The position numbers and the translations under genes are program-made. The notes under the pieces are model-generated. The model was not told the origin of the DNA, made no database searches, and worked only from the letters and a program-made list of their open reading frames with translations. 44,566 nucleotides of DNA. Origin: an uncultured Gammaproteobacteria bacterium (GTDB taxonomy: Bacteria > Pseudomonadota > Gammaproteobacteria > Steroidobacterales > GCA-2729495). The DNA is taken from the NCBI GenBank assembly GCA_937921935.1, contig CAKZWQ010000008.1, forward strand, positions 1-44,566. Reading direction: 5' to 3'. Positions within the stretch are counted from its first letter, which is position 1, and each line of letters begins with the position of its first letter. Shown one piece after another: positions 9,181-18,279 of the stretch.

Positions 9181-10038
9181 TCAAGCATCCGCCAACCAGG
9201 GTCTGAGTATTTCCAGGCTGCGGGTCCACAGGGCGTCGGACAGTTCCTCATCCCATTGCAAAGGCACGGAACGTCGCCCGTCACGACCCACCCTCACGAA
9301 AAACTCGCCGCTGATCCGGGCAGCCGCCGGGTCCGTGGCCAGATACAGTGGCACCAGGGCACCCTCTTCCGGCGGCCGCATGCCCGGCTGCAAACGCTCG
9401 TAAGCACCATTACCGAAAACTTCGTTGGTATGAAAAAAGTTGGTATCGACCAGGCCCGGACAGAGGGAATTTGAAACGACACCGCTACCGGCCAGCTCGC
9501 CGGCCAGCGCGGCGCTGAACAGGACGTTAGCCAGCTTGGAGTTGGCGTAGGCCCGCCAGCCATCAAATCCCCGCTCCAGCTGCAGATTACCCAGGTCAAT
9601 CTGACCACCGCCCATGGCCGTCGAGGCCACATTGACGATCCTGGCCGGCGCGTTGGCCTGCAACAGGTCCCGCAGGCGCCAGGTCAACAGGCAGGGGGCC
9701 AGGTAATTCACCGCGAAAGTCAGCTCAAAGCCATCGCGGCTCAGCTGGCGGTGATCCGTGAGCAAACCGGCATTATTAATGAGGACATTCAGGTCGGGGT
9801 GATCACGACGAACCGCAGCAGCCAGATTGGCCACCTCATCAAGACAGGAAAAATCGGCCAGCAGACTGTGCAGATTCGGGTTGCCTGTGGCCAGGCGCAC
9901 CGCCTGCAACACGGCTTCAGTCTTGGCCGCATCACGACCATGGAGAATCACCGTGGCCCGGGTCTGGGCAAGGCTGGTGGCCAGGGCCTTGCCGATGCCG
10001 TCCGTGGCACCGGTGACCAGATAAACCGGGTCAGTCAT
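9181..10038 (-). CDS. SDR family oxidoreductase, retinol-dehydrogenase-like
   Basis: A 285-residue cytoplasmic SDR with TGATDGIG (9-16), NNAG (88-91), Ser139 in VNVAST and YANSK (Tyr164, Lys168). The region around NYLAPCLLTWRLRDLL and the long substrate loop resemble the retinol-dehydrogenase/WW-domain-oxidoreductase branch of SDRs found widely in bacteria, whose natural substrates are mostly unknown. It converges on the Bax-family gene with 15 bp between stops. This is the third independent SDR in the first 10 kb; the three are not closely alike. Confidence 0.9.
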   Translation of the reverse strand: MTDPVYLVTGATDGIGKALATSLAQTRATVILHGRDAAKTEAVLQAVRLATGNPNLHSLLADFSCLDEVANLAAAVRRDHPDLNVLINNAGLLTDHRQLSRDGFELTFAVNYLAPCLLTWRLRDLLQANAPARIVNVASTAMGGGQIDLGNLQLERGFDGWRAYANSKLANVLFSAALAGELAGSGVVSNSLCPGLVDTNFFHTNEVFGNGAYERLQPGMRPPEEGALVPLYLATDPAAARISGEFFVRVGRDGRRSVPLQWDEELSDALWTRSLEILRPWLADA

Positions 10039-10135
10039 GCGGCCGCATGCTGGCAGGAATTATGACCAGTTACCAATGGCCCGTTTTGCGGGCGAGCGCA
10101 AAGTTTTCAGCACACACCCAGGCTAGGCTGGTGCC

Positions 10136-10492
10136 ATGAAAGGACTCTATCTCAGCGGATTACTGGCGACCCTGCTGCTGGCGCCGAATCTGTCGGCCAC
10201 CCCCATCACCCAGTACGGCATGTATGCAGATCTGCAGCGGGTAGCCCAGGTGTGCGCCGTAGAACCCGAATCAGATCAGTTCACGGCCATCTGGACAGAA
10301 TTCGTACGCAAACACTACGAAGCCGGTATCGACCTGGAGCGCATCATCGACGATGTGCTGGCGCGGGCCGCCGCTCGCCGTGAGAATGCCCACGCCTCTA
10401 CGGGTGAACTGAGCTGGACAGCCAACACCCGCGCCCAGCTTCGCCAGCACATGCAGATCACCGCTGTGCGCACTATCCGCGAACTGAGCTAG
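10136..10492 (+). CDS. small exported hypothetical protein
   Basis: A 118-residue protein with a typical Sec signal peptide (MKGLYLSGLLATLLLAPNLSA, likely cut after SATP or nearby). The mature part is helical and charged with one Cys (AQVCAVEP). I do not recognise a family. It starts the same-strand run that continues with a small membrane protein, a methyltransferase and dinB, and lies 44 bp before the next gene, so cotranscription is possible. Confidence 0.6.
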   Translation: MKGLYLSGLLATLLLAPNLSATPITQYGMYADLQRVAQVCAVEPESDQFTAIWTEFVRKHYEAGIDLERIIDDVLARAAARRENAHASTGELSWTANTRAQLRQHMQITAVRTIRELS

Positions 10493-10536
10493 GCCCCCTC
10501 TCTACCGCGGGCGCTCCCACGCGCTAGAATCAGGGT

Positions 10537-10908
10537 ATGGAATCTCGCTGGTACTTCATCGTGGGCGACCTCGCCGCCAACATACTGGTGGCCACCGCGG
10601 CGGTGGCGCTGAGTACCTGGCTTATCGGCGGCGCCTGGGGCATGGTTCCCGGCATGCTGGCCGGCATGCTCATCGGCATGGCCCTGGCCCTGTTTCCCTT
10701 CTTCGGATTGCTGTCTATCGCCCTTGGGGTCATGGAAGTCATGACGCCTTGCATGCTCAGCGGCATGATTGGCGGCATGATTGGCGGCATGCTGGACCTG
10801 ACGGGGGCGGAAATCTGGAGCTGGGGCAGCGGCACCGGCGTGACGGTGCTGGCACTGGTTTACGCGCTGAACGCGACTATCTCCGGGCCGCAGCGGACCG
10901 AGTCATGA
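10537..10908 (+). CDS. small Gly/Met-rich membrane protein
   Basis: A 123-residue integral membrane protein with about four hydrophobic segments that are rich in Gly and Met (for example GMVPGMLAGMLIGMAL and SGMIGGMIGGML), giving a small-residue packing pattern like glycine-zipper helices. No family recognised. Its stop overlaps the start of the methyltransferase gene (ATGA at 10905-10908), so the two are translationally coupled and likely act together or are at least coexpressed. Confidence 0.65.
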   Translation: MESRWYFIVGDLAANILVATAAVALSTWLIGGAWGMVPGMLAGMLIGMALALFPFFGLLSIALGVMEVMTPCMLSGMIGGMIGGMLDLTGAEIWSWGSGTGVTVLALVYALNATISGPQRTES

Positions 10909-11519
10909 GCACCGATACCGTTACCCGCGACAAGTGGGATCGCGCCGCGCGCAGCCTTGACCTGATGACGGGTTACGGTCCGGAGTGGCGGTGGGGTCCG
11001 GCCAAGCGCGAAATCTTTGCCCGCATGCGGCCAGGCGGCAAGATCTTGTTCCTGGCCCTGGGCACAGGCATCGACATCAAGAATTTTCCGCCGGGCTGTG
11101 ACATTACGGCCATCGATATCAGCCCCAACATGGTGGAAAGAGCGAGGGACCGGGTCGCCGCCTACCCCGGGAATATGTCGGCGCACGTCATGGACGTGCA
11201 CGCCATGGATTTTGCCGATGAGTCCTTCGACCAGATATTCACCTCCTGCACCTTTTGCTCCGTACCCAATCCCGTCGACGGACTCAAAAGCCTGCACCGG
11301 GTGTTGAAGTCGGGTGGCGAACTGCACATGTTCGAACACACGGGCAGTCACGTGTTTCCCTTCAACCTGATGATGAAGCTCATGACCCCCCTGGCCAGCC
11401 GCTTCGGACCGGAACTGGACCGCGATACCGTGGCCAACGTGAACGCCGCCGGCTTTCAGATTACCCAGGTGAACAACGTGTTCCTCGACACGGTAAAGAC
11501 CATCCACGCGGTCAAGTAA
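10905..11519 (+). CDS. class I SAM-dependent methyltransferase
   Basis: The start is the ATG overlapping the upstream stop by four bases, giving 204 residues. Motif I (LFLALGTGIDIKNF), motif II (ITAIDISPNMVERAR) and a motif-III region (DESFDQIFTSCTFCSV) mark a Methyltransf_11-type Rossmann fold. The C-terminal EHTGSHVFPFNLMM segment resembles phospholipid N-methyltransferase or UbiE-like enzymes that act on lipids, which would suit its coupling to a membrane protein gene, but the substrate is an inference. dinB follows after three bases. Confidence 0.85.
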   Translation: MSTDTVTRDKWDRAARSLDLMTGYGPEWRWGPAKREIFARMRPGGKILFLALGTGIDIKNFPPGCDITAIDISPNMVERARDRVAAYPGNMSAHVMDVHAMDFADESFDQIFTSCTFCSVPNPVDGLKSLHRVLKSGGELHMFEHTGSHVFPFNLMMKLMTPLASRFGPELDRDTVANVNAAGFQITQVNNVFLDTVKTIHAVK

Positions 11520-11522
11520 GTC

Positions 11523-12716
11523 ATGCCCACCACGGGCCAGCGCTGGATTGCTCACGTCGACCTGGACGCCTTCTTCGCCAGTTGCGAACAGCGCGACCAC
11601 CCTGAATATCGGGGCCGACCCGTGGTCGTCGGCGCCATGCCGGGCAAACGCGGCGTGGTGGCCGCTGCCTCTTACGAAGCTCGCACCTTTGGAATTCACT
11701 CGGCCATGCCCATTGCCGAGGCCAGCCGACGTTGCCCCGATGCTGTCTATGTTCGACCCGACATGACTCGCTACCAGCAGGCCTCTCGTGAAGTCTTCGC
11801 CGTACTGGATGAAATCTCGCCCCTGGTGGAAAAGGCCTCCGTCGACGAAGCCTACCTGGACATCAGCGGCCTGGAGAAAATTTCTGGCACACCGCAGAGT
11901 ATCGGTCGCGAGATGCGCGCACGCATTCAGGCCGCGACTCAACTCACGGCCTCCGTGGGCATCGGCCCCAATCGGCTGATCGCCAAGCTTGGCTCCGAAG
12001 CCTGCAAGCCCGACGGGCTATTGGTTGTACCCGAAGACGAGGTGCTGGATTTTCTGGCACCGATGCCCGTGGGCAACCTGCGCGGTCTGGGCAAACAAAC
12101 CCAGAAAATATTTGATCGCCTGGGTATTCACACCGTCGCGCAATTGCGTGATGCGCCGCTATCGAAACTCGAAGAACACCTGGGCGACAAAGCCGCCGCC
12201 AGCTTTCGGCGTCAGTCCATGGGCATCGCCGCAAACGAGATTTTCCCGGCGCGGCAACGCAAAAGTATCTCCAAGGAGCATACCTTCGGCGCGGATGTCA
12301 CGGATGCTGACCGGCTGCACGATGTCCTGCGTGAACTCGCCGCGGGTGTCGGCCGCATCGCACGCCGGGAAAACCTGGCGGGCCAGGTAGTGACCTTGAA
12401 GATTCGTTACCAGGGGTTCGACACTTACACGCGCCAGAAAAAACTGCCTGCCCCGACCAATGACGAGCGCGTGATGCTCAGTACCGCCCTGGCCCTGCTG
12501 ACCAAGGGTGACTTACCCGGCAAGCCCGTGCGACTGATCGGTGTGGGCATCAGCGGCTGGGGTGAAGCCGAAGCCGCACAGAGCGATCTGTTTACCGCCG
12601 CTGAAGAGCCCGCCCAGAATCAGAAAATCCTCGACGCCATTGACAGCACCGCCGCCAAGTTCGGTAAACCCTTGCTGCATGTCGGCCTGTCGCGGAAAAA
12701 CAAGGCCCCTAGCTGA
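11523..12716 (+). CDS. dinB: DNA polymerase IV (Y-family)
   Basis: A 397-residue Y-family translesion polymerase. The catalytic carboxylates are visible in HVDLDAFFAS (Asp13) and SVDEAYLD (Asp108, Glu109), followed by the helix-hairpin-helix thumb (VGNLRGLGKQTQKIFDRLG) and the little-finger domain. Near the C-terminus QSDLF fits the beta-clamp-binding consensus. It lies three bases after the methyltransferase stop. I see no convincing LexA box near it. Its end overlaps the convergent decayed molybdenum-hydroxylase remnant by eight bases. Confidence 0.95.
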   Translation: MPTTGQRWIAHVDLDAFFASCEQRDHPEYRGRPVVVGAMPGKRGVVAAASYEARTFGIHSAMPIAEASRRCPDAVYVRPDMTRYQQASREVFAVLDEISPLVEKASVDEAYLDISGLEKISGTPQSIGREMRARIQAATQLTASVGIGPNRLIAKLGSEACKPDGLLVVPEDEVLDFLAPMPVGNLRGLGKQTQKIFDRLGIHTVAQLRDAPLSKLEEHLGDKAAASFRRQSMGIAANEIFPARQRKSISKEHTFGADVTDADRLHDVLRELAAGVGRIARRENLAGQVVTLKIRYQGFDTYTRQKKLPAPTNDERVMLSTALALLTKGDLPGKPVRLIGVGISGWGEAEAAQSDLFTAAEEPAQNQKILDAIDSTAAKFGKPLLHVGLSRKNKAPS

Positions 12717-13035
12717 GTTTGCGGATGGGCAGATCCCGCGGGCGCACGCCGGTGGCCTGGAAAATTGCATTGGCGATGGCCGGTGCCACCACGCTCAAAG
12801 GCGGTTCGCCCAGACCGGCTGGAAATTCATCACTGGCCACGAACTCGATATCCAGCGCAGGCACATCGCCCATGCGCAACGGCGTATAGGTATTCAGATT
12901 ACGATCCCGGACCTGCCCGTCGCTGATGAAGGTCCCCTCATGCAGGGCCAGACTCAGTCCCCACAGGGCCGCCACCGGCCGCCCCATCAGGGTGCGATCC
13001 GCCGGGGCTTTCAGGGGCAAGGCGGCCAGCCGCAA
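12709..13035 (-). pseudogene. C-terminal remnant of a molybdopterin-binding xanthine/isoquinoline dehydrogenase subunit
   Basis: About 85 codons match the end of the large molybdopterin-binding subunit of xanthine-dehydrogenase-family enzymes (isoquinoline oxidoreductase beta type): ALWGLSLALHEGTF, YTPLRMGDVPALDIEFV and GLGEPPLSVVAPAIANAIF, ending ATGVRPRDLPIRK. Intact proteins have about 700 residues, so nearly all of the gene is missing. The upstream part has been replaced by the divergent TolB/amidohydrolase gene at 13101. It is best read as a remnant of a lost operon; the only nominal start is a TTG. Confidence 0.75.
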
Positions 13036-13100
13036 GGGGGGAGGTATCCCCGCATCGGCGCGCGGGCGACGGCGCCAACCATCCCTGAGGGCGGGCCGTT

Positions 13101-16100
13101 ATGATGCGCGACATGTCCAGACTCACTGTCATTCACGAGCTGGGGCTGCTGGCCCTCAGCGCCGCCCTGCTCACCGCCTGTGACGACACCCGGATCATTA
13201 CGGCGGTGGTCAGTTCCGGCACCCAGTTCGCCGTAGAAGGTCAGGCCGGGCATCCGCACTTATATATGGATCTGCAAGGCATCCTCTGGCAATTGCCCGC
13301 TGCCGGGGGCGAAGCCGTTGCCCTGACAGGCCCGGAAGACGACATTCGCCGGCCGCGCCTGAGCCCGGACGGACAGCGCATTGTGTTTCAGACCTTTGCC
13401 ACGGGGAACTGGCACATCGGCATCATGAATGTCGATGGCAGCAACCGCCGCCTGCTCACCGACGGCGAACACGATCACCAGGAACCGGCCTGGGAAGCCG
13501 GCGGCAAGTTTGTGATGTTTGCCTCGGACCGCAGCGGCAATTACGACCTGTGGACCTTGAATCTAGCCAGCGAGGAACTGATCCAGATCACCGATCATCC
13601 GGCCGATGACTATGCACCGGCCAGTGGCGGCAGCACCGTCGTGTTTGTCTCCAATCGCAGCGGCAAGTCATCCCTGTACCAGCTGATGCAGAGCAATGAC
13701 ACGCTCGAACTGGCAGTCGCACCGGCCGGCAAAATACGGGCGCCGCGCGTGAGCCCGGATGGCAGACAGGTGGCCTACGTGCAAGCGATCCGGCGTAATC
13801 CCTTTCCCGGTGTGACGCTCAACGAACTGGTGGTGCGGGACCTGGAATCGGGGAACACGCGCGTGCTGTCCGGCCAGGGCGCTGATCTGTTCAGCGCTGC
13901 ACCGGCATGGCTGGACGACGACACCTTGCTGTACACCGCCGACGGCCTCATTCAACAGGTGAGCATCAGCAAGGATGCCACGCGCACTGTGGCGTTCAAT
14001 GCCGGCCTGCCCCTGATTGAGGGAAGCTATACACCGGCGTTGCCCCTCGCCTTTTCCAACGACCCCCAGCCTGTGCTTGGCCTTGTGGATCCGGTGCTGC
14101 TGGCGGATGAACGCATCCTGTTCAACGCCCTCGGTGACTTCTGGACCCTCGGCACCGAGGGTGAACTGGCACAACTCACCGATGATGCCTTCGTAGAACG
14201 CGACCCGGCCCTGGCGCCCGACCAAAAGCACCTGGCCTATATCTCTGATCGTGACGGCAGCATGCAGATCTGGATTCGGGATCTCACCACGGGTATCAGC
14301 AAACGGGTAACAGAAAAGTCGCCCGGCCCCCGCTATCCGGGTTTTTCGCCGGACGGCAGCCAGCTGGCTTTCCTGCAGGTCGGACCCATCGGCACGCAGG
14401 ACTTCAGCCTGCGGATCCTGGATCTGGCCACGGGTAAAATTCAGCGCCTGCGCAAGGCACCGAAAATCTGGCCCGGGCGCGTCAGCTGGAGCGCGGACGG
14501 CACGCACATCCTGGTGGCCGAGCTGGCGGGCACCTCAAAGCGCTTTGGCTACGGAAAAAACCGCCTGGTCAGCGTCAATGTGGTTGAAGACACGGCCACG
14601 GTGATACCGCTACCCAATGAGCTGGTGCCTGATTCAGGACCGGTCATTTCGCCGGACGGCAAACAGCTGGCCCTGGTCAGCAACGGCACCCTGTGGCTGG
14701 CGCCGATGAATCCCGACGGCAGCCTCGCCGGCCCGCCGACCGAGCTGCTGGCTGAACTGGTGGACTCCCCCGGCTTCAGTCCCGACTCTCAACGCCTGCT
14801 GGTCCTGACCAATACCGGCCTGGAAAGCATCGACATCCTCACCGGCACACGCACGCAGCGAAATCCTGTCCGCCAGTGGCAAGCCGCCGCACCCGCCGGG
14901 CGGCAATTGGTGCACGCCGGGCGAATGTTTGATGGCACCGGGCAAAGCTATCAGCAGAATGTCGATATCCTGATCGACGGCGCACGCATCGTGTCCATCG
15001 CCGAGCACAGCGAGCACCCCGACGATGTCACAGTCATCGATGCCAGCGGACAAAGCATCGTGCCGGGCCTGATTGATCACCACGCCCACTTTCAAGCCCA
15101 CCAGGGCGAGTGGGTGGGCCGCGCCTGGCTGGCCTTCGGCGTCACCACTGTCGTGGAGCCGGGTGGCTTGCCCTATGAATCCCGCGAACATTTCGAAAGT
15201 TGGGCTGCAGGCCGGCGCCTCGGGCCGCGGCTGGTGTTTGCCGGCCCCCAACTGGACGGTAACCGGCGCATCTTTCACTTTGCCTCGCACATCAACAGCG
15301 AGCAGCGGCTGGTCTGGGAACTGACCCGCGCCGAACGCCTGGGGTACGGCCTGCTGAAAACTTACACCCGCATGCTGCCGGCTGCCCAGGCGCGCACCGT
15401 GGAACTTGGCCATGCCCTGGGATTACCGGTAACGGCCCATGCTGCCTTCCGCAACCTGGGTTTTGGCGGTGATCGCATCGAACACCTGCGGGGTTCCAGC
15501 CGGCTTAGCTACTCGTCCAAGCAAAGTGAGTTACTCAACAGTTATAGCGACATCGAGCAACTGCTGATTCAAAGCGGCGCCGCCGTGACACCGACCCTGG
15601 TGGTAGCCGGTGGCTTCATCGACTATACCGATCAGCATCCGGAGCTGATTGATAACCGCCAGTATGCGGCCCTGTATCCACCTGCGGCGCGCCGCGTTAC
15701 GGCCAGCCTGAGTCTTATGGTCGGCAAGAATCTCGACCTGGTACAAAGCAGCCTTGGGAATGCGCGCGCGACGCTTAAACGTCTGCACGATCAGGGCGTA
15801 CCCATCGTAGCCGGCACAGACTCGCCGATTTTTCCTTATGGCCTCGCGCTCACCATTGAACTGGCTAACTATGTGGCAGCTGGATTGACGCCGGCCGAGG
15901 CCATGCGCACCGCGACAGTGAACGCTGCGGCGGCCCTGGGCGCAGCCGCAGATGTTGGACAGATCAAGGCCGGCCTGCTGGCCGACCTGGTCATCATTGA
16001 CGGGGATCCCCTAAAAGATGTTACCGACCTGATGCAGGTCAGTGGCGTGATGAAGAACGGTGTCTACTGGCCCGTGGACGAATTACTCGACCCACCGGCG

Positions 16101-16124
16101 CCCGAGTCTGTCAGCCCACAGTAG
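13101..16124 (+). CDS. TolB-like beta-propeller/amidohydrolase fusion lipoprotein
   Basis: About 1000 residues. A later ATG at 13113 may be the true start; either gives a lipoprotein signal ending LLTAC. Residues ~60-590 are repeated WD/TolB-type propeller blades (RRPRLSPDGQRIVF, APRVSPDGRQVAY, GFSPDGSQLAFL, VISPDGKQLALV). The C-terminal ~390 residues form an amidohydrolase with metal ligands visible in order: DHHAH, the Lys of LLKTYTR, TAHAA, RIEHLRG and AGTDSP, ending in the usual ADLVIIDGDPL. Members act as periplasmic imidazolonepropionase- or prolidase-like hydrolases; the substrate is unknown. It stands alone. Confidence 0.9.
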   Translation: MMRDMSRLTVIHELGLLALSAALLTACDDTRIITAVVSSGTQFAVEGQAGHPHLYMDLQGILWQLPAAGGEAVALTGPEDDIRRPRLSPDGQRIVFQTFATGNWHIGIMNVDGSNRRLLTDGEHDHQEPAWEAGGKFVMFASDRSGNYDLWTLNLASEELIQITDHPADDYAPASGGSTVVFVSNRSGKSSLYQLMQSNDTLELAVAPAGKIRAPRVSPDGRQVAYVQAIRRNPFPGVTLNELVVRDLESGNTRVLSGQGADLFSAAPAWLDDDTLLYTADGLIQQVSISKDATRTVAFNAGLPLIEGSYTPALPLAFSNDPQPVLGLVDPVLLADERILFNALGDFWTLGTEGELAQLTDDAFVERDPALAPDQKHLAYISDRDGSMQIWIRDLTTGISKRVTEKSPGPRYPGFSPDGSQLAFLQVGPIGTQDFSLRILDLATGKIQRLRKAPKIWPGRVSWSADGTHILVAELAGTSKRFGYGKNRLVSVNVVEDTATVIPLPNELVPDSGPVISPDGKQLALVSNGTLWLAPMNPDGSLAGPPTELLAELVDSPGFSPDSQRLLVLTNTGLESIDILTGTRTQRNPVRQWQAAAPAGRQLVHAGRMFDGTGQSYQQNVDILIDGARIVSIAEHSEHPDDVTVIDASGQSIVPGLIDHHAHFQAHQGEWVGRAWLAFGVTTVVEPGGLPYESREHFESWAAGRRLGPRLVFAGPQLDGNRRIFHFASHINSEQRLVWELTRAERLGYGLLKTYTRMLPAAQARTVELGHALGLPVTAHAAFRNLGFGGDRIEHLRGSSRLSYSSKQSELLNSYSDIEQLLIQSGAAVTPTLVVAGGFIDYTDQHPELIDNRQYAALYPPAARRVTASLSLMVGKNLDLVQSSLGNARATLKRLHDQGVPIVAGTDSPIFPYGLALTIELANYVAAGLTPAEAMRTATVNAAAALGAAADVGQIKAGLLADLVIIDGDPLKDVTDLMQVSGVMKNGVYWPVDELLDPPAPESVSPQ

Positions 16125-16129
16125 CGCCG

Positions 16130-16810
16130 CTAGTTGCGCGCGCTGGCAACGGTTGCCGCCTCGCACTGCTGGCGTTGCGCGACCAGCTGCGGCCGACGAG
16201 GCAGGCTGCCAAAACTCGCGCTTTGCAGTGAGCTGGAATAAACCTGGTAACTGTCGCGCGTATCCTGCAATTGAATGCTCCGGCGCTGTAGCTGATTGAT
16301 CAGCTTCTGTACAGGTTCGCTATCACTAATGTCCGGTAACGAGCCATATTCATCCACGCGGTTATTCAAACTTTGCAGGGCCGTAACCTGTGCTTCGATA
16401 TCGGCGATCTCCCTGTCCATGGACTGCACTTGCTGATTAATACTCGCACGCTCACTCCGAATACGCTTGCCCTGCTCGTGGGCACGCTTATAAGACGAGG
16501 AGCTGATGCAGGTACTGGCCATGCCATCACCTTTCAGGCCACGCTTGTAGCCGTTCTTCGCTTGGCACTTGATACTGATAGATGAGTTATAACCCGCCTG
16601 GTAAGTACTCGTATTGATCTGCACACCCACCGCACGACACTTCGCTTCATAGGTGCTGATACGAGAACTGGGCCGGCCCTTCTGCGCATCCTTGGCGCCC
16701 GCCTGTTGCCAGTCCGTGGTTTCGCACTTGCTGGCTGTCCACTTGCTACCAGCCTGGGCATTCATCGCCAGACCAAGCAGCACCCCAATCACTATTAATC
16801 GCAGCAGCAT
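16130..16810 (-). CDS. DUF2799 family secreted protein with C-terminal coiled coil
   Basis: The start is MLLRLIVIGVLLGLAMNAQA, preceded by a GGGGGA ribosome site; the frame to 16891 adds nothing convincing. After the signal peptide the spacing of CETTDW, GRPSSRISTYEAKCR, YQAGYNSS, KCQAKNGYKRGLKGDGMASTC fits the DUF2799 repeat of Cys, Gly and aromatic residues. The following ~70 residues are a charged heptad-like coiled coil (INQQVQSMDREIADIEAQVTAL begins it). The family is periplasmic or lipid-anchored in other bacteria and of unknown role. It lies 6 bp from the convergent amidohydrolase gene. Confidence 0.75.
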   Translation of the reverse strand: MLLRLIVIGVLLGLAMNAQAGSKWTASKCETTDWQQAGAKDAQKGRPSSRISTYEAKCRAVGVQINTSTYQAGYNSSISIKCQAKNGYKRGLKGDGMASTCISSSSYKRAHEQGKRIRSERASINQQVQSMDREIADIEAQVTALQSLNNRVDEYGSLPDISDSEPVQKLINQLQRRSIQLQDTRDSYQVYSSSLQSASFGSLPRRPQLVAQRQQCEAATVASARN

Positions 16811-16976
16811 AATTTCCCCCGCCCCAGGCCAGGAATCAACGTATGAAAGCAGTCTAGATATTTCCTGCTCGCCGGAGCCGAACCAAGTCACACTTTAGGG
16901 AGCAGGAGGCAGACCATCTCGGCACTTCAAAATTAAGTACCTGTTTTTATTGGCTATTATTTTGTACTGCTTGAGG

Positions 16977-17099
16977 CTATCTGGCAAGCTCCAGGCGTGC
17001 CAGGGTGGCCCGGCCCTCGGTGGCCGTCTGCCTATTCACGCTGTCCGGGCAGGCCTGAGCGCGGCCGTCATCTTGCATCACGGCATCGAGAAAGGCGGT
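16977..17099 (-). pseudogene. displaced 3' end of a lipoprotein hydrolase gene
   Basis: The last 40 codons (TAFLDAVM ... EGRATLARLELAR, stop TAG) align without gaps to the last 40 codons of the hydrolase gene at 21966-22946: 23 of 40 residues match, and both run 123 bases from the shared 24-bp block to the stop. The rest of a gene is missing: the sequence upstream is the slipin terminator. I read this as the original gene end, pushed 5 kb away when the slipin/tRNA unit arrived with its own replacement end. A remnant of a tandem paralog is the alternative. Confidence 0.75.
17076..17099. repeat. 24-bp direct repeat, left copy (putative attachment site)
   Basis: Read on the minus strand the block begins ACCGCC and ends GTGATG. 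It is identical over 24 bases to 22065-22088 in the same orientation, 4989 bp away. In both places it encodes the TAFLDAVM segment of the hydrolase. It abuts the slipin-operon terminator. Confidence 0.75.
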
Positions 17100-17104
17100 T
17101 ATAG

Positions 17105-17137
17105 AAAAAGCGTCCCGGCCTTGCGGCCGGGACGCCC
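17105..17137 (-). terminator. strong intrinsic terminator of the slipin/tRNA unit
   Basis: On the minus strand an 11-bp perfect stem GCGTCCCGGCC/GGCCGGGACGC with a GCAA tetraloop is followed by TTTTTCT. It begins a few bases after the slipin stop codon and ends at the left direct repeat. Confidence 0.95.
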
Positions 17138-17139
17138 TC

Positions 17140-18279
17140 CTAGCGCTTGATGCGGACGATGTCGTCCAGCACACCGTCCAGGCCGCCATACACGGCCAGC
17201 TTGCCGATCTTGCCAGTCACCTTCTCCAGGGCCTCCAGCTCCTTCAGGCGTACGGCGATCGGGTTGTCTTCCATGACCTTTGCAGTGTTCAGCAGCGCGC
17301 GAGTCGCGTTAGTCTCCTCGCGGCGGCGGATCACGTTGGCCTGGGCGGCCTTCTCGGCCTCCACTACCTTCGCCAGGATCTGCTTCATCTCACCCGGCAG
17401 GATGATGTCCTTTACACCGACACCACGCACGGCGATACCAATGTCTGCGAACTTCTCCTGCACGTGCTCGAATACCACGCGATCCACGACACCCTTGTCC
17501 TCCAGCAGCGCATCCAGAGTACGAGTGCCGACTGCTGCACGCAGACCGAACTGAATCTCCTTGTACAGGTAGTCCAGCGGGTCCTTTACGGCCTTCACTG
17601 CCTTCACCACATCTGCGAACTGGTAAGTCGCAGTCAGGTTGATACGCAGACCAACCTTGTCCTTGGTCAGGATTTCCTGACCGCCGACCTCCACCTGCGT
17701 TACGCGCAGGTCGTACAGCTCTACACCTACGGCGCGGTTGTACTTCCAGAACGCATGCAGACCCGGCTGCAGCTCACCCACCAGCTCACCGTCCGCGTAC
17801 AGCAGACCCAGGTGGGCATCCGGTACCTCGCGCTGGTACACGGCGTGGTTGTCGATCGGCACGCGACCGTGCTGGGTGTCCAGGGTCAGAGCCTTGGCCA
17901 CACGGGCCGGTACCACGAACTCCTCAGCGATGTTGATCACCTGAGCAGTTACGTCCACCACGCCCTTCCAGTAGATCACGCGACGCTCCGGACCGATTAC
18001 GTCGGCGAAGCGACCATCCTTGTAGATCACCGCCACCTCGTTCGCACCGGTCTCAACCACGTTGAACAGACGCTCCACGTCCGCCGGGTAGGCCTTCAGG
18101 ATGAAGTCCGCCAGGCGATGCTTGAACACCGGCTCAGCCAGGTCGAAACGCTCCACGCGCACGCGATACAGCGGATCGATGAAGCGATAAGTACCCGGGT
18201 CCAGGAAGCGGATGAAGTCACCCTTCTTGAACAGCAGGCCACGCTCGTGCTTCAGCACGGTAAATACACGATAAAACAT
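17140..18279 (-). CDS. slipin (SPFH/Band-7 family), soluble type
   Basis: A 379-residue protein starting MFYRVFTVLKHERGLLF with a good GAGGAG site. Its N-terminal half has two related Band-7-like segments (KHERGLLFKKGDFIRFLDPG and an internal NEVAVIYKDGRFADVIGPERR), followed by the SPFH core (QEILTKDKVGLRINLTATYQ) and a long helix (MKQILAKVVEAEKAAQANVI). There is no N-terminal membrane hairpin as in stomatins, so it is probably cytosolic or peripheral. This form resembles slipins found with RtcB/RtcA RNA-repair genes. It is the last gene of the array unit, 410 bp after the final tRNA-like unit. An in-frame ATG at 18399 with its own GAGGAG could add 40 residues. Confidence 0.9.
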   Translation of the reverse strand: MFYRVFTVLKHERGLLFKKGDFIRFLDPGTYRFIDPLYRVRVERFDLAEPVFKHRLADFILKAYPADVERLFNVVETGANEVAVIYKDGRFADVIGPERRVIYWKGVVDVTAQVINIAEEFVVPARVAKALTLDTQHGRVPIDNHAVYQREVPDAHLGLLYADGELVGELQPGLHAFWKYNRAVGVELYDLRVTQVEVGGQEILTKDKVGLRINLTATYQFADVVKAVKAVKDPLDYLYKEIQFGLRAAVGTRTLDALLEDKGVVDRVVFEHVQEKFADIGIAVRGVGVKDIILPGEMKQILAKVVEAEKAAQANVIRRREETNATRALLNTAKVMEDNPIAVRLKELEALEKVTGKIGKLAVYGGLDGVLDDIVRIKR

